Assembly (NCBI GenBank): GCA_016719925.1
Contig: JADJYC010000004.1
Coordinates: 62,001 to 126,000, forward strand
From: Crocinitomicaceae bacterium
GTDB taxonomy: Bacteria > Bacteroidota > Bacteroidia > Flavobacteriales_D > Crocinitomicaceae
DNA length: 64,000 nucleotides
Direction: 5' to 3'
The notes below the pieces were generated by a model. The model made no database searches. It was given only the letters and a program-made list of their open reading frames with translations, and was not told the origin of the DNA. A program made the translations under genes and the position numbers. Within the stretch, counting starts at the first letter, position 1. Every line of letters starts with the position of its first letter. Positions 56,986-64,000 of this stretch are shown here, piece after piece.

Positions 56986-59697
56986 ATGAACATACATCCT
57001 GACTACCCCGGAAAATACCAATACAAATGGAACCAATTACCCAACATGAAGTTGAGCGGACTGGAACCTTTGGAACTAACACCTGAATCCAATTTTGTAA
57101 ATGTTGGTGAGCGGACCAATGTTGCTGGCTCAGCAAAATTTTTGAAACACATCAAAGAAGGAGAGTTTGAAGCTGCATTGCAAATTGCACGTGATCAGGT
57201 TGAAGGCGGTGCGCAAATCATTGACGTGAACATGGATGATGGTTTGATAGAAGGAAAAGAAGCGATGGTGAAATTTTTAAACCTCATTGCATCAGAACCG
57301 GACATTGCGCGTGTACCCATCATGATAGATTCATCCAAATGGGAAATTATTGAAGAAGGATTGAAATGTGTTCAGGGAAAATGCGTGGTAAATTCAATCT
57401 CATTAAAAGAAGGAGAAGAAAATTCATTCATCAGGCAAAAAAATAAAACAATACGGCGCTGCGGTAATAGTGATGGCGTTTGATGAAAACGGTCAGGCTG
57501 ATACCTATGAAAAAAGAATTCAGATGTGTGAACGTTCATACCGGATTCTGGTTGACAAAGTAAAATTTCCGCCACAGGATATCATTTTTGATCCAAACGT
57601 TTTTCCGGTTGCAACAGGTATGGAAGAACATAAATTGAACGCACTTGATTTTTTCAGAGCAACAAGATGGATCAGGGAAAATTTACCCGGTGCACATGTG
57701 AGCGGAGGAATTTCAAACGTCTCCTTTTCATTCAGGGGAAATAATCCCGTGCGTGAAGCTATGCACTCTGCGTTTTTATATCACGCTATTGAAAACGGAA
57801 TGGATATGGGAATTGTAAACCCAACCATGCTGGAGGTATATGATGAGATTCCAAAAGAATTGCTGGAGCGTGTTGAAGACGTTTTATTAAACACAAGAGA
57901 AGATGCAACCGACAGGTTACTGACATTTGCAGAATCATTTGTTGGCGGCGCAAAAGAAAAGAAAGCAGAGCTTGAATGGAGAAAAGAAAATTTACAGGAC
58001 CGTATCACCTATTCTTTAGTTAAGGGAATTACTGAGTTCATTGATCAGGATGTGGAAGAAGCACGATTGTCTGTCAAACAACCTATCGAAGTAATTGAAG
58101 GACATCTGATGAACGGAATGAATGTAGTGGGAGATTTATTCGGATCGGGGGAAAAATGTTTTTACCACAGGTTGTAAAATCTGCCCGCGTTATGAAAAAG
58201 GCAGTTGCTTATTTATTACCATACATTGAAGCATCCAAAACTGAAACAAAAGCCAAAGGAAAAGTGTTGATGGCCACCGTAAAAGGGGATGTGCACGACA
58301 TCGGAAAAAATATTGTAGGCGTTGTTTTAGGCTGCAATAATTATGAGATTATTGATTTGGGCGTGATGGTTCCGGCTGAAAAAATTCTGGAAGTTGCCAA
58401 AAAAGAAAAAGTTGATGTGATTGGTTTGAGTGGTTTAATTACACCTTCATTGGATGAAATGGTACACGTTGCAAAAGAAATGGAACGTGAGGGATTTACC
58501 ATTCCTCTTTTGATTGGAGGAGCCACAACTTCTAAAGTTCACACCGCTGTAAAAATAGAGCAGAATTACAAAAAGGGACAAACCGTTTACGTACTGGATG
58601 CCTCACGGTCAGTAACTGTTGTTTCAAGTTTGTTATCTGATGACAAAGAAAAATTCATCAGAGAAGTTCAGGAAGATTTTTCACGCGTGAGAGAAAATTA
58701 TGCAAACAAAAAAGATTTCAAATCCTATTTAAGTCTGGAAGACGCCCGTAAAAACAAATTCAAAATTGACTGGAAAAAAAATGCTCCGGTCGCACCCAAA
58801 TTTTTGGGTGTCAAAACTTTTGAGAATTACAATTTATCAGAATTGAGAGAATACATTGACTGGACACCTTTCTTCCACACGTGGGAATTGCGCGGTAAAT
58901 ATCCAACTATTCTCAGTGATGCAAACATGGGAACAGAAGCAACCAAATTATTCAACGACGCCAATCAAATGCTGGAACAGGTAATTGCAGAAAACTGGAT
59001 CCAGGCAAAAGGTGTTATTGGAATCTGGCCGGCTAATACAGTAAATGATGATGACATTGAAATTTATGCTGATGAATCACGCAGTAAAATTCTTCATACC
59101 CAGTTTGGAATGCGCCAGCAACTGAAAAAAACAGCAGGTGCCGTGAACGAATGTGTGTCTGATTTTGTTGCTCCAAAAAATTCAGGTATTTCAGATTATG
59201 TGGGAGGATTTGTAGTTACAGCTGGTTTGGGAATTGAAAAAAAATTAGCTGAATTTGAAGCAGATCACAATGATTACAATTCCATCTTACTTAAAGCACT
59301 TGCTGACCGTTTAGCTGAAGCATTTGCTGAACGCATGCATGAAAGAGTGCGTCAGGAATTCTATGGATATGAAAAAGCACCTTTGTCAAAAGATGAATTA
59401 ATTGCTGAAAAATACAAAGGCATTCGTCCTGCACCGGGTTATCCGGCAAATCCTGATCACACCGAAAAACCAGGATTATTTAAAATACTTGATGCTACAA
59501 AAAATACAGGTGTTACTTTGACAGACTCCATGGCTATGATGCCTGCAAGTTCAGTTAGCGGCTGGTATTTTGCACATCCTGAATCACATTATTTTGGTGT
59601 AGGAAAAATTACGGAAGAACAGGTTCAGAGTCTTGCTAAAAGAAAAGGAATCGATGTGGATGTGATGAAGCGGTGGTTGAGTTCTAATTTGGAATAA
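56986..59697 (+). CDS. metH: MetH part 2: folate-, cobalamin- and SAM-binding domains of methionine synthase, frameshifted
   Basis: About 903 residues after corrections: one A missing at 57419-57422 and at 57437-57443 (EEKFIHQAKKIKQYGAAVIV restored), and two extra bases near 58147-58155 (GSGKMFLPQVV restored). Pterin-binding domain (about 20-300; NVGERTNVAGS, VNMDDGL, MIDSSKWE), cobalamin cap and binding domain (about 320-560; GDVHDIGKNIVGVVLG), and activation domain (about 570-903; TWELRGKYP, RPAPGYPANPDH). Works with part 1 to remethylate homocysteine. All breaks lie in runs of A or G. Confidence 0.92.
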
Positions 59698-59849
59698 ATT
59701 TTCCTCCCCCTTTTCCCCCTCAGAGAGGGGGAAGTTTCAGAGTGAGTGCGTTACAAGTTCAACAGATTTCTACTGCGATGTTCTATTGCTCCTAATTAAT
59801 CTGTTCCTCCCCTTGGGGAGGATAAAGGAGGGGGAATGATTTCTTTTAA
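59698..59849. repeat. convergent gap with CCTCCCC/GGGGAGG repeat
   Basis: CCTCCCCCTTTTCCCCCTC with AGAGAGGGGGAA at about 59703-59731 and CCTCCCCTTGGGGAGGATAA at about 59807-59826 form palindromic units, another dispersed type. No gene. Confidence 0.65.
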
Positions 59850-59884
59850 ACAAAAAACCCTGACCATTTCTGATCAGGGTTTTC
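59850..59884 (-). terminator. intrinsic terminator of the adhesin gene
   Basis: AAAACCCTGA (59854-59863) and TCAGGGTTTT (59874-59883) form a 10-bp stem. On the minus strand it is followed by a T-rich run. It lies 20 bp after the adhesin stop. Confidence 0.82.
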
Positions 59885-59902
59885 ATTTTTAAATCCAAAA
59901 TT

Positions 59903-62900
59903 CTATTGAAGAACGATTGTTGTTTTACCAACTGTTTTTCCATTGAGAATTTCCACAAAATAAATTCCGCGCTGCATGGCTGACAAATCAATTTCAGTTT
60001 GTGATGAAGCATCATTTACAACCATCACAACTCTGCCGGTTGCATCTGAAATACGAATCGCATTTACATCCGTGCTGTTCACTTTTATGGTAATCATTCC
60101 GCTGGTTGGATTTGGATAAACCGTGAAAGAAAATTGATCATTTTCATTCACACCAACCTGTGATCCAACAATCACCTGTGCAGTAGTTGTACAACCGTTT
60201 GCATCAGTAACGGTTACATCATATGCTCCTTCAGCAAGACCGGTTAAATCTTCTGTTGTTGCAGAGAAAGTTCCTCCATCTGTCCAGTCAAAAGTATATG
60301 GTCCTGTTCCGCCTGTTACAGTCAGATCAATTGTTCCGTCATTACCGGTCATTTCATCTGTTGAAGTTCCGTTTGCACTCAGTGCAGCCGGTTCAGAAAT
60401 AACATAATTGTCAGTGAACGTACAACCGTTATCATCTGTAATCGTTACAGAATAAGTTGCAGGATCAAGAGAAGAAATATCTTCTGTTGACGCAGAGAAA
60501 GTTCCGCCGTCAGTCCATGAAACGGTGTATGCTCCTGAAACAGTTCCGCCTGAAATTGTCAGATCAATTGCACCATCTCCGTCACCGTTACAAGTTACAT
60601 CCGTGCTTGCATCCGTTGCATCAATTGCAGTTGGTTCATTTACTGTTACACCTAAAGTTGAAACGCAGTTGTTGTTGTCAACTACTTCAACGTTGTACGT
60701 TCCTGCAGGTAATGAAGAAAGATCTTCTGTATCATCTGTATCTCCTGTTCCGTCATTGTCCCAGTCATATGTTGCTGAAGTTGCACCGCCGTTTAATGTT
60801 ACATCCATTTGAATATCACCATCAGCATCACCGTTACAATCCAAATCTAAAAATGATGCTCCGTTTACAGCAAGTGTTGGTCCGTTAGGATCAGATAAAT
60901 TCACTGTTGCATCACCTGTACATCCGTTATCATCTGTTGCAGTTACTATATAGCTTCCTGCTAATAATCCAGTCTGATCTTCAGTTGTTGAAGAGAAAGT
61001 TCCGCCATCAGTCCAGTCAAAATCATATGCTCCTGATTCTGTTCCGCCGTTTGCAGTTACTGAAGCTGATCCATCAGCCAATCCGCAACCTGTAGGATTT
61101 GAAGTTGCATCAATGCTTACTGTTACTTCAGTTGGTTCTGTAATTGTAATTGTTCCACCAGTTTCGCAATCATTTGCATCAGTAGCTGTGATGGTATAAT
61201 TGCCTGCCGGAATACCACTGATATCTTCAGTTGAAGCAGTAAATGTACCACCGTCTGTCCAGTCAAAAGTAAATGGTGCTGTGCCAGATGTCACTGTAAT
61301 ATCAATTGAACCATCAGATCCACCAAAGCAAGTTACATCCATTTCTGTTGAAATCCCGTCAACCGGATTTACAATTTCCACATCAAAAGAACAGGTAGAA
61401 ATATTTCCGTTGCCGTCATCAAAATCATACGTAACAGTTGTAACACCTTCTGTAAAAAGATCACCTGAAGTATGCGAAGCTGTTGGAGTAATTGAACCCA
61501 CACAAACATCACTTGCCGTTGGAGCAATCCATGCAGCATTTCCCGAGCATCCGCTTAAATCTGCATCCTGTGAAATATCAGAAGGACAACCTGAAATAAC
61601 AGGAGCTTCATTGTCAATTACAGTTACATCAAAACTTTCAATAGTTGAGTTACCTCCTCCGTCAACATATTCAAATTCGACAGTTGTAGTTCCCGCCGGA
61701 AAAGTCTGTCCGGATGCAGTTCCGGCACCGCTGATCAGAACTCCTGCCAAACCTGTTCCGTCACAATCATCATCAAAAGTTGGTGCAGTATAAGTGACAA
61801 CCGCACCACAGGTTGAAGCATCAACATTGACCGAAAAATCTCCCGGCGTTGAAGCAACAGTCGCAGCTAAATCCTGAACTGTTACTGTTGCAGTTGTAGT
61901 TAATGTTGAAGCACAGGTTGTGCAATTAGAGTATCCGTTCACCCAGCAAGTGGAAGTTGTAAAATTGGTCAGTGTTCCTGTAGAAAAAAATGGTGATCCG
62001 TCATAAGCATATGCACTTGAAATTCCGGAGTCAAATTTATAGGATGCTCTCAAACCAGCTTCTGCACCAGTTAAACAAGTATGCATTCCGTTCACAATAT
62101 CACTCTGTGATTTTGCAGTTGACCAGAAGCGAACATCATCCATTACACCATCAAAAAATTCACTTCCCAAAGGCCATCTTCCCAGATGATTATTTCCTCC
62201 GCCGTTCACACAGTTTCCTGTTTTTGCCTGTGTACCAATTAAAACACCATCAACATAAAGAAATTTATTTGTGCCGTTATAAACTGCGGCAACATGGTGC
62301 CAGTTTCCATCTGTATAATTGGTTGCAGTGATTGGAACATCCAGTTCAGAATATCCGCCGACAGCAGTATTCAAACCAAAAGACAAAATCGTTCCGTTGT
62401 TCTGAAAACTCAATATCCAGCTGATTGATCCACCTTCCTGTCTTGAAATTTCATAAGACGGATTTGCAGTAATGTTATCTGGTTTTATCCAGGCTTCAAT
62501 AGTCATTGTATTACCGGCAGAAAAATCAAAAACCGGTAAAACAACATAATCATTTGCTCCGTCAAAATCCAAACCGGTTGATGATGAAGAAACATTTATG
62601 TCATACGTTTCAGATGCCGTTAAGATTCCGGTACTGAAATTAATTGCAGATCCGTTTCCGGTATATGGACCATCAACTACAGATCCAAGCGAATTTGTCA
62701 TTGTGTACATCAACCCATTTTCTGAAGATGTTATTCCAATTGTTGCTGATGTATTTGGACAGATAATTTGTGATGAAGGAGAAACAACCTGATCAGCTGG
62801 TCCGTTGATTGTTACAGTTGCCGTTTGAACCATGGTTGCAAAACATGGTGTACATGACGGTGATCCGCTGACCCATGCTGGTGTATTTATAAGACTCATG

Positions 62901-63817
62901 TCATTGTTGGCCGGACCAATATCATCCAAAGTTGCACCAACACCTTCTTCCATTTTATAATAAGAAACCAATCCGGGCTCTGTACCTGTTAAACATGTCA
63001 GTTTATTCTGATCAATCTCATCTTTTGTTCTGGCAGTATTCCAGATTCTTACCTCGTCAATTCTTCCGTTAAAAAATCTTCCGGGATTATCGGTACAACC
63101 AATATTTAAGGGACCTGAAATTATACTAGGAAGAGTAATTGTACCTGACCATTCATACCCGTTAAGGTATAATTTTACAGACGTTCCGTTGACAACACAT
63201 GCTATATGATTCCATGTATTTAATGTCGCAGTGGGTCCTGAGGTTGGAACAAAATCATTACACCATGTTGCCATAGAAGGACGTCCCTGATTTGTCATAC
63301 TCAACACAAAACTTTTTCCTGCGGGAGAACAGTTTCTTGGACCATAAGTCAACACACCATTGTAATTCGCATCCGGATATGCAGTTGGATAAACCCAGGC
63401 TTCAACAGTTATTACACTTCCGGTTGGTAATCCTGCGGGCGCAGCATCAGTTGCATATTGTGTAGTTCCATTGAACTGAAGTGCTGTTGATGGATTTGCA
63501 CCATAAACACCAAAGTTTGTTGTTGATGTAATTGTTCCGGTTGGCAATGAAATTGCTGCACCGTTTCCTGCAACTGGTGCACCAATAACTGCTCCTCCGC
63601 TGGAATTATTAATCAAAAAATAACTTACGCCGTTTTGGGAATTACCCACATTAATATTTGTCGAGCCTGAACATGTAAAAGAACTTGCTGCAGCGCTCAC
63701 GGTTTGATCATCCACCGGACATTGTGCAAATGCATTTTGAGAGAGAAAGAAAACGGATAATAATCCAAAAGCAGATTTTACGTTTCGTCCCATCTCTGAA
63801 AAGTAGTTTTTCTTCAT
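59903..63817 (-). CDS. large secreted adhesin: LamG, HYR and SprB repeats, T9SS sorting domain
   Basis: 1304 residues. Signal peptide (to NAFAQ); LamG/concanavalin-like domain about 110-270 (ALQFNGTTQYATDAAPAGLP, GRIDEVRIWNTARTKDEI); a second about 420-590 (LDFDGANDYVVLPVF, GVMDDVRFWSTAKSQSDIV); two HYR domains about 650-825 (VIDNEAPVISGCPSDIS); five SprB-type repeats about 830-1215 (VTCFGGSDGSIDITVTSG, FDWTDGGTFTASTEDISG); sorting domain 1230-1304 (FTVYPNPTSGMITI, AMQRGIYFVEI). SprB-like repeats occur in gliding adhesins, so surface attachment or motility is likely. No separate gliding genes are seen here. One continuous frame, unlike many neighbours. Confidence 0.88.
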   Translation of the reverse strand: MKKNYFSEMGRNVKSAFGLLSVFFLSQNAFAQCPVDDQTVSAAASSFTCSGSTNINVGNSQNGVSYFLINNSSGGAVIGAPVAGNGAAISLPTGTITSTTNFGVYGANPSTALQFNGTTQYATDAAPAGLPTGSVITVEAWVYPTAYPDANYNGVLTYGPRNCSPAGKSFVLSMTNQGRPSMATWCNDFVPTSGPTATLNTWNHIACVVNGTSVKLYLNGYEWSGTITLPSIISGPLNIGCTDNPGRFFNGRIDEVRIWNTARTKDEIDQNKLTCLTGTEPGLVSYYKMEEGVGATLDDIGPANNDMSLINTPAWVSGSPSCTPCFATMVQTATVTINGPADQVVSPSSQIICPNTSATIGITSSENGLMYTMTNSLGSVVDGPYTGNGSAINFSTGILTASETYDINVSSSSTGLDFDGANDYVVLPVFDFSAGNTMTIEAWIKPDNITANPSYEISRQEGGSISWILSFQNNGTILSFGLNTAVGGYSELDVPITATNYTDGNWHHVAAVYNGTNKFLYVDGVLIGTQAKTGNCVNGGGNNHLGRWPLGSEFFDGVMDDVRFWSTAKSQSDIVNGMHTCLTGAEAGLRASYKFDSGISSAYAYDGSPFFSTGTLTNFTTSTCWVNGYSNCTTCASTLTTTATVTVQDLAATVASTPGDFSVNVDASTCGAVVTYTAPTFDDDCDGTGLAGVLISGAGTASGQTFPAGTTTVEFEYVDGGGNSTIESFDVTVIDNEAPVISGCPSDISQDADLSGCSGNAAWIAPTASDVCVGSITPTASHTSGDLFTEGVTTVTYDFDDGNGNISTCSFDVEIVNPVDGISTEMDVTCFGGSDGSIDITVTSGTAPFTFDWTDGGTFTASTEDISGIPAGNYTITATDANDCETGGTITITEPTEVTVSIDATSNPTGCGLADGSASVTANGGTESGAYDFDWTDGGTFSSTTEDQTGLLAGSYIVTATDDNGCTGDATVNLSDPNGPTLAVNGASFLDLDCNGDADGDIQMDVTLNGGATSATYDWDNDGTGDTDDTEDLSSLPAGTYNVEVVDNNNCVSTLGVTVNEPTAIDATDASTDVTCNGDGDGAIDLTISGGTVSGAYTVSWTDGGTFSASTEDISSLDPATYSVTITDDNGCTFTDNYVISEPAALSANGTSTDEMTGNDGTIDLTVTGGTGPYTFDWTDGGTFSATTEDLTGLAEGAYDVTVTDANGCTTTAQVIVGSQVGVNENDQFSFTVYPNPTSGMITIKVNSTDVNAIRISDATGRVVMVVNDASSQTEIDLSAMQRGIYFVEILNGKTVGKTTIVLQ

Positions 63818-64000
63818 AGAGTAATTAGTTTAAATGAATAGGGAAAGATAGTCATTCCTGTTGAACAGTTTGATTGAAAAAGACTTTGTCAATTAACAGG
63901 ACACTATTAATAGTCCGTTAAAACTAAGTTTTAAAAGATTAAGAGCCAGCTAAATTAAATACTGGTTTTCTGAAATATATGTACTTACAAATCCTATTTG
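63818..64000. other. region upstream of the adhesin gene, no gene seen
   Basis: About 180 AT-rich bases. A TATCTTTC on the minus strand (near 63847-63854) is a 7-of-8 match to TAnnTTTG, but no TTTG at the right distance was found. Nothing else can be supported. Confidence 0.4.

Noticed and set aside
57419..58155. Programmed frameshifting in metH part 2
   Set aside because: Three separate indels of both signs in runs fit read error better; no slippery site with a downstream structure is needed.
54767..59697. The two metH genes as a broken single gene
   Set aside because: Separate homocysteine-binding and cobalamin-binding proteins are normal in Flavobacteria.

Overview
The window looks like a chromosome segment of a low-GC Bacteroidota, most likely a Flavobacteriales member; I cannot fix the family. 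The evidence is several large secreted proteins ending in type IX secretion (T9SS) sorting domains, DUF4249 lipoproteins next to a TonB-dependent receptor, homocysteine methyltransferase split into two genes, and promoters of the Bacteroidota type (TTTG, 19-20 bp, TAnnTTTG). Most genes are chromosomal housekeeping or surface genes. No rRNA, tRNA, CRISPR array or complete IS was seen.

Layout. 0-7.3 kb: a cut-off secreted protein, a TrmH-type RNA methyltransferase, an operon of an Lgt-like membrane protein with a radical SAM protein of the tetraether-synthase (Tes) type, small membrane proteins, a Rossmann oxidoreductase, a glycine-rich T9SS protein and a yefM-yoeB toxin-antitoxin pair with a clear TGTACA operator. 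7.3-13.2 kb: TonB receptor and two DUF4249 lipoproteins opposite a LytS/LytTR two-component pair. 13.2-27.2 kb: S9 peptidase, FtsX-type permease, rbfA, MsbA-like ABC exporter, an ORF6N gene inserted at the 3' end of comM with a 156-bp duplication, gmhA, PEGA and endonuclease-fold proteins, SPFH protein. 27.4-34.5 kb: DUF5684 protein, a QEGLA (DUF1704) metalloprotease-like protein, a protein with fourteen 50-residue repeats, an epimerase and a DUF2200 protein.

34.8-38.5 kb: a sulfite reductase-siroheme operon (sulfite reductase with HEPN extension, cobA, siroheme synthase N-domain). It is preceded by a promoter, a Met/Cys-rich 25-codon leader peptide and an intrinsic terminator that can be disrupted by an alternative pairing: a transcription attenuator. 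A ferredoxin-NADP reductase lies nearby. 41.9-50.8 kb: nifU and mrp, often neighbours, are separated by a 7.6-kb block of secreted T9SS proteins and lipoproteins that includes a duplicated gene pair. 50.9-59.7 kb: enoyl-CoA hydratase, paaZ, a SAM-I riboswitch, metH part 1, a TerB/DnaJ protein and metH part 2, separated by arrays of degenerate 7-bp repeats. 59.9-63.8 kb: a 1304-residue LamG/HYR/SprB-repeat adhesin.

Many genes are broken by single-base indels in homopolymers (about 18 events). This looks mainly like sequence error rather than gene decay, so the frameshifted genes are described as whole genes. The sulfur theme links several loci: attenuated sulfite reductase and siroheme synthesis, FNR for electrons, Fe-S carriers NifU and Mrp, and methionine synthase under a SAM riboswitch.
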